Shown here in pieces: positions 33,415 through 41,536 of a DNA stretch of 64,000 nt (positions are counted from its first letter, which is position 1; each line of letters starts with the position of its first letter). The position numbers and the translations under genes were made by a program. This stretch comes from Mesorhizobium sp. M4B.F.Ca.ET.058.02.1.1 (GTDB taxonomy: Bacteria > Pseudomonadota > Alphaproteobacteria > Rhizobiales > Rhizobiaceae), in contig NZ_CP034450.1 in the NCBI RefSeq assembly GCF_003952505.1, positions 6,159,001-6,223,000 of the forward strand, written 5' to 3'. Below the pieces are notes generated by a model. The model worked only from the letters and a program-made list of their open reading frames with translations. It ran no database searches and was not told the DNA's origin.

Positions 33415-35082
33415 ATGTCGTCTCTGACGCTCAACAAGATCACCTCGCAACGCGGCATTTCCGTAGGCGAGGCGACGAAGAAGATTTCCGACCTCGGTTG
33501 GAACCCGACCTATGTCCAGGAAGCGATGACGTTTCCGACCGACTACAAGATCGCCAAGGCGCCGCGCGATCCGATGAAGCAGGTGCTGCGCTCTTATTTC
33601 CCGATGCAGGAGGAGAAGGACAACCGCGTCTACGGCGCGCTCGACGCTGCCCTTCGCGGTGACATGTTCCGCAATGTCGAGCCGCGCTGGGTGGAATGGA
33701 TGAAGCTCTTCCTCGCCATCATTCCCTTCCCGGAAATTTCCGCCGCCCGCTCGATGGCGATGGTGGCGCGGCTGGCGCCGGGCGAGGACCTCAGAACCGG
33801 CTTCACCATGCAGATGGTCGATGAGTTCCGTCACTCCACCATCCAGATGAATCTGAAGAAGTGGTACATGGAGAATTACATCGACCCGGCAGGCTTCGAC
33901 ATCACCGAAGAAGCCTTCGGCAAGTGCTACGCAACCACCATCGGCCGCCAGTTCGGCGAGGGCTTCATCACTGGCGACACGATGACGGCCGCCTGCATGT
34001 ACCTGACCGTCGTGGCCGAGACGGCGTTTACCAACACCCTCTTCGTCGCCATGCCTTCCGAGGCCGCACGCAACGGCGACTATGCGCTGCCGACCGTTTT
34101 CCTGTCGGTGCAGTCCGACGAGAGCCGGCACATCGGCAACGGCCACTCGCTGCTGATGGCCGCCCTGAAGGAGCCGGAGAACCATCTGCTGCTCGAGCGC
34201 GACCTGCGCTACGCCTTCTGGCAGAACCACGCCATCGTCGACGCCGCCATCGGCACCTTCATCGAATATGGCACAACCAACCGCGACAAGAACAAGGAGT
34301 CTTACGCGGAGATGTGGCATCGCTGGATCTATGAGGACTACTACCGCACCTACATGCTGCCGCTCGAGAAGTACGGTATCAAGGTCCACCACGACGACGT
34401 CCAGGCCGCCTGGGAGCGCATCACCAAGAAGAATTACGTCCACAAGGTCGGTCAGTTCTTCGCGGTCGGCTGGCCGGTCAACTTCTGGCGCATCGAGGCC
34501 CAGACCGACAAGGACTTCGAGTGGTTCGAGCACAAATATCCGGGCTGGTATGCGGAGTTCGGCGACTTCTGGAAGTGGTACGCCAAGCTCAGCCGCAAGG
34601 GCGAAAAGGTGCTGCTGTTCAACAGCGACGTCGGCTACGTCTATCCGCACCGCTGCTGGTCGTGCCTGGTGCCTTGCCTCATCCGCGAGGACATCGTGGT
34701 CGACGAGATCGACGGGCAGCTGCACACCTTCGCCCACGAGCTCGACCGCTGGACTGCCGTCGAGGCCTTCGCCGACGAGTACCAGGGCCGTCCAACGCCC
34801 GCGATGGGCCGCTTCAGCGGCAAGCGCGAGTGGGAGACGCTCTATGACGGCTGGGATCTCGCCGACGCCATCAAGGACCTCAACTTCGTCCGCTCCGACG
34901 GCAAGACGCTGATCCCGCAGCCGCATCTGCGCTTCGAGGCCGACCAGCAGTGGACGCTCGACGACGTGCGCGGAAACGTCCTCGGCTCGCCGCTCAAGGC
35001 GCTTCGCGGCATGTCTGCGGCCGATCGGGAGAAGCACCTCGCCGAGTATCGGGCCGGCTTCACCATCACGCCGTTCAATTGA
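33415..35082 (+). CDS. mimA: Propane/phenol-type soluble di-iron monooxygenase, large hydroxylase subunit
   Basis: A 555-residue protein very similar to MimA/PrmA of actinobacterial propane monooxygenases. The six carboxylate/histidine iron ligands are all visible: E107 (PFPEIS), E137 and H140 (DEFRHS), E202 (AETAFT), E236 and H239 (DESRHI); their spacing equals that of methane monooxygenase alpha (114, 144, 147, 209, 243, 246) shifted by 7. I chose ATG 33415 (GGAGG 9 bases upstream); ATG 33409 is possible. It activates O2 to hydroxylate alkanes such as propane, or ketones and phenols. HRCWSCLVPC (C414, C417, C421) keeps part of a Cys-rich site, but the second cysteine pair I expect in relatives near residues 440-444 reads AHELD. 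Confidence 0.95.
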   Translation: MSSLTLNKITSQRGISVGEATKKISDLGWNPTYVQEAMTFPTDYKIAKAPRDPMKQVLRSYFPMQEEKDNRVYGALDAALRGDMFRNVEPRWVEWMKLFLAIIPFPEISAARSMAMVARLAPGEDLRTGFTMQMVDEFRHSTIQMNLKKWYMENYIDPAGFDITEEAFGKCYATTIGRQFGEGFITGDTMTAACMYLTVVAETAFTNTLFVAMPSEAARNGDYALPTVFLSVQSDESRHIGNGHSLLMAALKEPENHLLLERDLRYAFWQNHAIVDAAIGTFIEYGTTNRDKNKESYAEMWHRWIYEDYYRTYMLPLEKYGIKVHHDDVQAAWERITKKNYVHKVGQFFAVGWPVNFWRIEAQTDKDFEWFEHKYPGWYAEFGDFWKWYAKLSRKGEKVLLFNSDVGYVYPHRCWSCLVPCLIREDIVVDEIDGQLHTFAHELDRWTAVEAFADEYQGRPTPAMGRFSGKREWETLYDGWDLADAIKDLNFVRSDGKTLIPQPHLRFEADQQWTLDDVRGNVLGSPLKALRGMSAADREKHLAEYRAGFTITPFN

Positions 35083-35088
35083 CGGTCA

Positions 35089-35114
35089 GGCGGGCCGGTT
35101 GCCGACGGCCCGCC
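35089..35114 (+). other. Stem-loop just after mimA
   Basis: GGCGGGCCG (35089-35097) pairs perfectly with CGGCCCGCC (35106-35114) around an 8-base loop, beginning 7 bases after the mimA stop. There is no U-tract, so it is more likely to protect or trim the mimA 3' end within a polycistronic mRNA than to stop transcription fully. Confidence 0.65.
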
Positions 35115-35132
35115 CACCGCTTGGTGGTCAAC

Positions 35133-35327
35133 ATGACACGCGCCCGCTTCGCCCTGCCCATCGCCATCGCGGCCTGGGCTGCAATCGCCGCAACCGTCTT
35201 CACTGTCACCGGGACGCGTCCGCCCGCCGACGACTGGAGGAAGGTGACGGCAGGCTACAAGGGCTCGCTCGGCCAGAAACCAAGAGCACCAGTGAAGATA
35301 TTCGCTATCGGGAGTCCAATCAAATGA
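35133..35327 (+). CDS. 64-residue predicted membrane protein between mimA and mimB
   Basis: MTRARFALPIAIAA begins a 64-residue frame with one hydrophobic helix (about residues 6-26) and a basic, soluble tail (ADDWRKVTAGYKGS). Its stop overlaps the mimB start by 4 bases (ATGA), so the two are coupled. The start has only a weak GGTGG. I do not recall such a peptide in the actinobacterial mimABCD clusters. It may tether reductase or hydroxylase to the membrane, or act only as a translational coupler. Confidence 0.6.
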   Translation: MTRARFALPIAIAAWAAIAATVFTVTGTRPPADDWRKVTAGYKGSLGQKPRAPVKIFAIGSPIK

Positions 35328-36382
35328 CTGACGCTCACACAGTGCGCCTGGAGCCGGTCGGCGTCGAATTCGAGGTCGAAAACGGCGAAACGGTCCTGAA
35401 CGCGGCATTCCGCCAGGGCATCGCGCTGCCGCATGGCTGCAAGGAAGGGCAATGCTCGGCCTGCAAATGCGTACTGCTCGAAGGCGAAGTCGACATGCTG
35501 AAATACTCGACCTTTGCCCTCAACGACATGGAGAAGGATAGCGGACACATCCTGTTGTGTCGGTCGATTGCCTATTCCGACATGCAGGTCGAGCTCCTCA
35601 ACTACGACGAGGAGGTTCTGGCGAAATCAATCGCGGTGAAGACGTTCAAGGGCCGGATCTCGAAGTTCGAGCATCTGACCCACGACATCCGCGGCATCGA
35701 GATCGAACTCGGCTCGCCGATAAAATTCTGGGCTGGGCAATATGTCGACATCACGGTCACCACGCAAAAAGGGGAGACGATTACGCGCTCGTTCTCCATG
35801 GCAAATACGCCGGACCAAACCCAAAAACTCTCCTTCATCATCAAGAAATACCCCGAAGGAAAGTTTTCCGGGGAACTCGATTCCGGAGGCATCCGTGTCG
35901 GAGCCGAGGTCACCGTCGTCGGACCCTATGGAACCTGCTTCCGGCGGGAAGAACGGCAAGGTCCCCTGATCCTTGTCGGCGCCGGCTCCGGCATGTCGCC
36001 GGTCTGGTCGATCCTCAACGATCACCTGAAGAGCGGCGAGAAGCGGGACGTCTACTTCTTCTACGGCGCGCGCACGCCAAGCGACCTGTTCTATCTCGAC
36101 AGGATCACCGAGCTCGCCGGAAGCCACCCGGAGCTGAATTTCATCCCGGTGCTCTCGCACGTCAACGGCGAGGCGTGGGACGGCGAGCGCGGCTTCGTGC
36201 ACCAGAGCGTCGATGCCAAGCTCAAACAGCTGGCGGTCGACGGGCAGGGCGACGTCTACGCCTGCGGTCCGCCGCCCATGATCGATGCGCTGCAGCCGGT
36301 CCTGTTCATGAACGGGTTCGAGACCGAACGCATCTTCTTCGACCGGTTCACCACGTCGTCCAGCGCCACCCCGGCCCATTGA
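35324..36382 (+). CDS. mimB: Monooxygenase reductase component (ferredoxin-NADH reductase)
   Basis: A 352-residue flavoprotein starting MTDAHTVRLE at 35324 with GGGAG 9 bases upstream. The N-terminal plant-type [2Fe-2S] domain has C39, C44, C47 (CKEGQCSAC) and C79 (ILLC). RSFSMAN (about 155-161) binds FAD, GAGSGMSP (about 219) and CGPPPM bind NADH. It passes electrons from NADH to the di-iron hydroxylase. The order hydroxylase, reductase, small subunit, coupling protein is that of PrmABCD/MimABCD. Confidence 0.95.
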   Translation: MTDAHTVRLEPVGVEFEVENGETVLNAAFRQGIALPHGCKEGQCSACKCVLLEGEVDMLKYSTFALNDMEKDSGHILLCRSIAYSDMQVELLNYDEEVLAKSIAVKTFKGRISKFEHLTHDIRGIEIELGSPIKFWAGQYVDITVTTQKGETITRSFSMANTPDQTQKLSFIIKKYPEGKFSGELDSGGIRVGAEVTVVGPYGTCFRREERQGPLILVGAGSGMSPVWSILNDHLKSGEKRDVYFFYGARTPSDLFYLDRITELAGSHPELNFIPVLSHVNGEAWDGERGFVHQSVDAKLKQLAVDGQGDVYACGPPPMIDALQPVLFMNGFETERIFFDRFTTSSSATPAH

Positions 36383-36434
36383 GGTGGGCCGGAGCCAGCG
36401 ACACCAAAGCAACTGCAACAAGGGAGTGAAGACA

Positions 36435-37493
36435 ATGGTAGCAACGTCGAGTTCAGTCGGATCGGGAGCCGCGGGAGCCGCGATCTTCGCCGATTCGGAC
36501 AGCCGGAAATATCGGTACTTCGAGCCGAAGGGCCAGCGCGCCACCCATTACGAGGATGTCACGGTCGACGTGCAGCCCGACCCCGAGCGCTACCTGATCC
36601 AGGACTGGATCATCTCCTTCTCGAACGGCAAGGGCGCCTACGTCAAGGACAACACGGCTGCCAGGAGCTCGAACTGGCATGCCTTCCGGGCTCCCGATCA
36701 GGAGTGGGAGCGTACGCACTACCAGCGCCAGTCGAAGATCGAGACGATGGTGCAGAGCGTCATCACCAACGCCCGCCGCGCCGGCGCGCCGAAGACCTTC
36801 GACAAGGTCTGGTCGAAGCTGCTGCAGGCGCATCTCGGAGCCTGGAAGCATGCCGAGTTCGGCCTGGGCACATCGCTCATGCAGGCGCAGCGCTACGGCT
36901 ACACGCAGATGATCAACAATGCGACGCTCACCAATTCCTCCTACAAGCTCCGGCTGGCCCAGGACATCACGCTCTATCTCGCCGAGATCGGCATGGACAT
37001 CGCCGGATGGGACGACGAGCTCGGCAAGAAGCACTGGCTCGAGGACGGCGTGTGGCAGGGCACCCGCGAAGCGGTCGAGACCATCATGGGCATGGCCGAC
37101 TATCTGGAGCAGTACTTCGCCATCAACATCGTCTTCGAGCCGCTGGTTGGCGAACTGTTCCGCTCCGGCTTCCTGATGCAGGCGGCGGCGGCCAACCACG
37201 ACTTCATCACGCCGCCGGTGATCTCGGCGGCCGAAGCCGACTACGAGCGCAACCTCGCCAACACCATCGACCTGATCTACCTGCTCGCCAACGACGAGAC
37301 GCACGGCGCGGCCAACAGGAAGCTGTTCCAGGGCTGGGTCAAGAAGCACGGCGCGCTCGCCGACAAGGCAGCCGCCGGCCTGCAGCCGATCTGGTCGATG
37401 CCGCATTCCAAGCCGGTTTCGTTCACCGACGTTCGCGCCCAGTCCGAGGAACGGATTGGCCGGATCCTCGGCGAACTCGGCCTCAAGCGCTGA
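36435..37493 (+). CDS. mimC: Propane/phenol-type di-iron monooxygenase, small hydroxylase subunit
   Basis: A 352-residue beta-type subunit starting MVATSSSVGSG at 36435, with AAGGGAGTGAAG upstream. It has the helical ferritin-like fold of the beta chain, with SRKYRYFEPKGQRATHYEDV near the N-terminus and AEFGLGTSLMQAQRYG in the core; it lacks the paired ExxH iron ligands of MimA, as expected for the non-catalytic chain. It forms the hydroxylase with MimA. Confidence 0.94.
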   Translation: MVATSSSVGSGAAGAAIFADSDSRKYRYFEPKGQRATHYEDVTVDVQPDPERYLIQDWIISFSNGKGAYVKDNTAARSSNWHAFRAPDQEWERTHYQRQSKIETMVQSVITNARRAGAPKTFDKVWSKLLQAHLGAWKHAEFGLGTSLMQAQRYGYTQMINNATLTNSSYKLRLAQDITLYLAEIGMDIAGWDDELGKKHWLEDGVWQGTREAVETIMGMADYLEQYFAINIVFEPLVGELFRSGFLMQAAAANHDFITPPVISAAEADYERNLANTIDLIYLLANDETHGAANRKLFQGWVKKHGALADKAAAGLQPIWSMPHSKPVSFTDVRAQSEERIGRILGELGLKR

Positions 37494-37510
37494 ATAGGGG
37501 AGAACACATC

Positions 37511-37879
37511 ATGTCAGTAGCAGCACGCGACGCTTCGCAGTCTAACATCTTCAAATCGATGAAGGACATTACCTTCGAGCAGACGATCTCGCACCAGTGC
37601 GGCGTCACCATGAACGACTCGGTCGAGGCGCGCGCCATCGCCGAATTCATGGGCAAAAAGCCGGGAGTCATCGTTACCTACCAGCCAGCCATGATCCGCA
37701 TCGACGGCAACGGCAAGCTGATCTTCAAGATGGACGAGATCAGCGAATATCTGGGTCGCGAGATGACCGCCGAAATCTTCGAGGTCAACACCTCCACCCA
37801 CTACGGCCGCATGGTGCGCATCGACGACAACACGGTGATCCTGTTCGGGAACATGGACGAGGTCTTCGAATACATCTGA
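37511..37879 (+). CDS. mimD: Monooxygenase coupling/effector protein
   Basis: A 122-residue cofactorless protein of the MmoB/DmpM family, starting MSVAARDASQSN at 37511 with GGGGAG upstream. CGVTMNDSVEARAIAEFM and PAMIRIDGNGKLIF are typical. It binds the hydroxylase and gates oxygen and substrate access. It lies 17 bases after mimC. Confidence 0.94.
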   Translation: MSVAARDASQSNIFKSMKDITFEQTISHQCGVTMNDSVEARAIAEFMGKKPGVIVTYQPAMIRIDGNGKLIFKMDEISEYLGREMTAEIFEVNTSTHYGRMVRIDDNTVILFGNMDEVFEYI

Positions 37880-37888
37880 GCAACGATC

Positions 37889-37916
37889 CGGCGCGCCGCC
37901 CGGACGCGGCGCGCCG
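37889..37916 (+). other. Strong stem-loop between mimD and the amidohydrolase gene
   Basis: Two copies of the palindrome CGGCGCGCCG (37889-37898 and 37907-37916) are separated by 8 bases and can form a 10-bp all-GC stem. It lacks a U-tract. It lies at the boundary between structural subunits and accessory genes and may lower expression of the latter or protect the mimABCD mRNA end. Confidence 0.68.
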
Positions 37917-37964
37917 AAACCTTCAACACAACGCCCCACCAACACGACGACTGCGGAGGCAAGA

Positions 37965-38987
37965 ATGTACAGGACACCTGAAGGCAAGGACATCTTCGTG
38001 GTCGATGGCCACACTCATTTTTGGGACGGCAGCCCGGAGAACCAGAGGAACATCCACGGCAAGCAGTTCATCGACTGCTTTTATGCCTATCACACAAACC
38101 TGAGCCCGAGGGAGCAACTTTGGCCGAAGGGCAAATTTGAGAAATACAGCGCCGACGATCTTTATCGCGACCTGTTCATCGACGGTCCGGATGACGTTGC
38201 GATCGTCCAGTCCACCTACCTGAAGGACTTCTACAAGAACGGTTTCAACACGATCGAGCGCAACGCCGAGGTCGCCAAGCGCTACCCGGACCGCTTCATC
38301 GTCAACGGCTCCTTCGATCCGCGCGATGGCGAGAAGGCGCTGGAATACATCCACTTCATGAAGGAGACCTACGACGTCAAGGGTGTGAAGATGTACACGG
38401 CCGAGTGGAACGGCGCCTCCAAGGGCTGGAAGCTCACCGATCCCGATGCCTACAAGTGCTTCGAGCTCTGCGAAAAGCTCGGCATCAAAAACATTCATGT
38501 CCACAAGGGCCCGACGATCATCCCGCTCAGCAAGGACGCGTTCGACGTTCACGACGTCGACCACGCGGCGACGGATTTCCAGGGCCTCAACTGGATCATC
38601 GAGCATTGCGGCCTGCCGCGCCTCGACGATTTCTGCTGGATCGCGACGCAGGAAACCAATGTCTATGGCGGCCTGGCGGTAGCGCTTCCCTTCATCCACT
38701 TGCGCCCGCGCTATTTCGGCGAGGTCATCGCCGAACTGCTGTTCTGGCTCGGGCCGGAGAAGCTCCTGTTCGGTTCCGACTACGCGATCTGGACGCCGCG
38801 CTGGCTGATCGAGAAACTCTGGGCCTACCAGATCCCGCAGGACATCGCTGCAGAACGCGGTGTACAACTGACCGACGAGATCAAGGAGAAGATCCTCGGC
38901 CTCAATGCCGCGCGCCTCTACAACATCGACATTGATGCGAAGAAGAAGGCGCTCGCAAGCTCGCCCTTCAGCATCGCGGCGGAGTAG
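37965..38987 (+). CDS. Amidohydrolase family protein of mim/prm clusters
   Basis: A 340-residue metal-dependent hydrolase (amidohydrolase_2 fold). VVDGHTHFW (H16, H18) is the first metal site, KNIHVHKGP the strand with another His, and LLFGSDYAIWTP near residue 265 the metal Asp. GGAGG precedes the start. Genes of this type follow mimD/prmD in propane monooxygenase clusters and are reported as needed for the active enzyme there; the reaction is unknown, and a maturation role is suspected. Confidence 0.9.
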   Translation: MYRTPEGKDIFVVDGHTHFWDGSPENQRNIHGKQFIDCFYAYHTNLSPREQLWPKGKFEKYSADDLYRDLFIDGPDDVAIVQSTYLKDFYKNGFNTIERNAEVAKRYPDRFIVNGSFDPRDGEKALEYIHFMKETYDVKGVKMYTAEWNGASKGWKLTDPDAYKCFELCEKLGIKNIHVHKGPTIIPLSKDAFDVHDVDHAATDFQGLNWIIEHCGLPRLDDFCWIATQETNVYGGLAVALPFIHLRPRYFGEVIAELLFWLGPEKLLFGSDYAIWTPRWLIEKLWAYQIPQDIAAERGVQLTDEIKEKILGLNAARLYNIDIDAKKKALASSPFSIAAE

Positions 38988-38992
38988 GGGCC

Positions 38993-39790
38993 ATGGCAAC
39001 CGCCAGCGTTTCCGGCAGCCGCGAGGAGGAAGTCTGGCGGCGCCTTGGCGAGGTCAACGACCCGGAACTCGACGAAGCCATCACCGAGATGGGCTTCGTC
39101 GAGCGGGCCGAGATAACCAGTGACGGCACTGTGGAGGTCGACTTCCGCCTGCCGACCTACTGGTGCTCGCCAAATTTCGCCTTCCTCATGCTCGACGGTG
39201 TCCGCAAGGCGCTCGACCGGCTCTCCTGGTCGCCTGCCTATCGCGTGAAACTACACGACCACATGTTCGCCGAAGAGGTCAACCGCGGCATCGAGGCGGG
39301 CAGGACTTTCGGCGACATCTTCGCCGAGCTTGCCGGGGACCAGGATATCGACGCCCTGCGCGAAACCTTCAGCATGAAGGCCTTCAAGCGGCGCCAGGAG
39401 GCGGTCTTGCGCGGTCTGCGGGAGCACGGCCTGACGGATCGCGAAATCCTCGGCATGGATCTGGCGGCATATGATGCCGCCAGCTTCGAGCCGGGCGAGG
39501 CGGCCGCGCAGAAGCCACGGTACCGGGCGGCTCTGCTCCAGCGGTTTGCTGACCGCTGTCCAGGCGATCCGGTCTTCGTGACGTGGGAGGGGCGACAAAT
39601 CCCGCCCGTCGCGCTCAGCGCCCACCTCGCCGAGCTGCGCGGCGTGCGCGTCAACATGGAGTTCAACGGCGCGCTTTGCCGTGGACTGAAGCAGACAAGA
39701 TACAAAGAACTGAGTGTGGTCGACGGCGAGCCGACGCTGGTCGACTTCATCATGGACCGCGTGCCGGCGCGAAGCGCGCCGGCCGTCTAG
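38993..39790 (+). CDS. DUF59 / MIP18-like metal-sulfur assembly protein with C-terminal extension
   Basis: A 265-residue protein. Residues about 12-100 resemble DUF59 (VNDPELDEAITEMGFV, then LPTYWCSPNFAF with a single Cys), the fold of Fe-S carrier proteins SufT/MIP18. The remaining 165 residues are not part of the usual DUF59 protein, which is about 100-150 residues, and I recognise no domain there. It starts 5 bases after the amidohydrolase stop. By position it may help load iron into the hydroxylase. Confidence 0.82.
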   Translation: MATASVSGSREEEVWRRLGEVNDPELDEAITEMGFVERAEITSDGTVEVDFRLPTYWCSPNFAFLMLDGVRKALDRLSWSPAYRVKLHDHMFAEEVNRGIEAGRTFGDIFAELAGDQDIDALRETFSMKAFKRRQEAVLRGLREHGLTDREILGMDLAAYDAASFEPGEAAAQKPRYRAALLQRFADRCPGDPVFVTWEGRQIPPVALSAHLAELRGVRVNMEFNGALCRGLKQTRYKELSVVDGEPTLVDFIMDRVPARSAPAV

Positions 39791-39866
39791 GCAACGTCGA
39801 AAGCAACGGCCTCCCTCGCACGAGGCCCCCAACCAACAAGCCGCCCGTAAGGCGGAAGGAGGAGTC

Positions 39867-41498
39867 ATGCCTAAAATAATGCTTCACAATTCGCAGGCCC
39901 GCCGGGCCCTTGCCCGCGGCGTCTATAGGCTGGCGGCGGCCGTCGAACCTACGCTTGGCCCCAAAGGCATGAACGCCATGATCGACCGGCCGATCGGTAC
40001 GCCGATGGTGACCCGCGACGGCGTCAGCATCGCCTCCGAGATCGAACTGCATGACCGTTTCGAGAACATGGGCGCGCAGGTCGTTCGTGAAGTGTCGATG
40101 CAGACCAACGAGGTCGCCGGCGACGGCACCACGACCGCCATCGTACTCGCCAACGCGCTCATCCAGGGTGGCATCGAGGCGAATGAACGCGGCGCCAAAT
40201 CGGTCGATCTCTGCAAGGGCATCGACCGCGCGGTGGCGGCGGTGGTTACTGCCCTCAAGGCCTCGGCCAAGCCCGCCAAGGGCAACGGCATCCTCGCCTC
40301 GGTCGCAAACATCGCCGCGACCGACGCCAGGCTTGGCGCGCTGGTGGCGGAAGCGCACGAGCGCGTCGGGGCGGAAGGCGTCATCACCACCGACTTCAGC
40401 GTGACCACCGAGACCACGCTTGACGTGGTCGAGGGCATGTCCTTCGACCGCGGCTACCTCTCGCATCACATGGTCACCGACCAGGAGAAGATGGAGGCCG
40501 TGCTCGAGCGGCCTCTGATCCTGATGACCGACCTCAAGATCAAGGACCCCAAGGCGCTCGAGACTACCCGCCGCATCGCCGACGAGGCCGGGCGGCCGCT
40601 GCTGATCGTGTCGGAGGAAGTGTCGCCGGAGGTGGTGGTGACCCTGCTCGGCAAGCAGGGGTCCGGGAAATACCTCATCGTCCATCCGCCGGAATACGGC
40701 CATTGGCGCAAGGCGATGATGGAGGATCTGGCGATCATCACCGGCGGCAAGGTGATCGCGCGCGATCTCGGCGGCCGGCTGGAGGACATCACAGCCGAGG
40801 ATCTCGGAACGGCCGAGCGGGTGAGGACCAGCGCGTCCTATACCTCGATCATTCGCGGTGGCGGCGACCATGCTGCGATCGCGTCGCGCCGCGCCCAGGT
40901 GCAGCGGCAGTACGAGGCCGCGCCGCCGAACATCGAGCAGGACAAGCTGCGCGAGCGCCTGGCCAAGCTTTCCGGCGGCACGGCCATCCTCTACGCCGGT
41001 GGCGTCACGCCCGTCGAGCAGAAGCGGACGATCCAGCTGATCGAGGATTCTCTCAATGCCGTGCGCGCCGCCTCCGAGGAGGGTGTCGTCGCCGGCGGCG
41101 GCTCGGCGCTGGCTCAGATCGCGCCCCTGCTCGACAAGGTGGCGGCCGAGGCGGAAGGCGACATCGCCGAAGGAGTGCGCCTGGTGCGCTCGGTGTTGTC
41201 GCGTCCGCTGTGGCGCATTGCCGCCAATGCCGGCGCCGATCCCGAAACCGTGGTGGCCGAGGTCACCCGCGTCAATGGCGGTTATGGCTACAACGCATCG
41301 GCCGGCAGCTACCAGAACATGTTCGAGGCCGGAATCATCGATCCGGTGCGCGTCACCTACACCGCGCTCGCCAACGCCGCCTCCGTGGCGACGCTGATCC
41401 TCACCACCGAAACACTGATCGGCGATCTCGCCGAGGACGAGGACCCGACCGCCGGCCCGGCACGTGGCGGCGGTTCGGAAAAGCTCGGCCGCGCCTGA
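39867..41498 (+). CDS. mimG: Dedicated GroEL-type chaperonin of the monooxygenase cluster
   Basis: A 543-residue chaperonin starting MPKIMLHNSQ at 39867 with GGAAGGAGGAG upstream. ATPase residues are kept: D51 (TRDGVSI), D86 (GDGTTT) and D394 (LIEDSL). It differs from housekeeping GroEL in the apical domain, where the usual APGFGDRRK reads PPEYGHWRK (274-282), and the C-terminal GGM tail is missing (it ends GSEKLGRA). No groES lies nearby. In mycobacteria MimG helps the large hydroxylase subunit fold, and the same role is likely here. Two small hairpins (39808-39827 and 39841-39855) precede it. Confidence 0.93.
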   Translation: MPKIMLHNSQARRALARGVYRLAAAVEPTLGPKGMNAMIDRPIGTPMVTRDGVSIASEIELHDRFENMGAQVVREVSMQTNEVAGDGTTTAIVLANALIQGGIEANERGAKSVDLCKGIDRAVAAVVTALKASAKPAKGNGILASVANIAATDARLGALVAEAHERVGAEGVITTDFSVTTETTLDVVEGMSFDRGYLSHHMVTDQEKMEAVLERPLILMTDLKIKDPKALETTRRIADEAGRPLLIVSEEVSPEVVVTLLGKQGSGKYLIVHPPEYGHWRKAMMEDLAIITGGKVIARDLGGRLEDITAEDLGTAERVRTSASYTSIIRGGGDHAAIASRRAQVQRQYEAAPPNIEQDKLRERLAKLSGGTAILYAGGVTPVEQKRTIQLIEDSLNAVRAASEEGVVAGGGSALAQIAPLLDKVAAEAEGDIAEGVRLVRSVLSRPLWRIAANAGADPETVVAEVTRVNGGYGYNASAGSYQNMFEAGIIDPVRVTYTALANAASVATLILTTETLIGDLAEDEDPTAGPARGGGSEKLGRA

Positions 41499-41536
41499 CG
41501 CGCATTCCAACGGAACGATTTGGAAAGGACACGACG

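Noticed and set aside
33103..35037. A 644-residue open frame antisense to mimA
   Set aside because: It mirrors the codon pattern of mimA and runs through its promoter; no motifs or start signals.
39750..41510. A 586-residue open frame antisense to the chaperonin gene
   Set aside because: The chaperonin frame has clear motifs and a strong ribosome-binding site; the antisense frame is His/Asp/Arg-rich shadow sequence.
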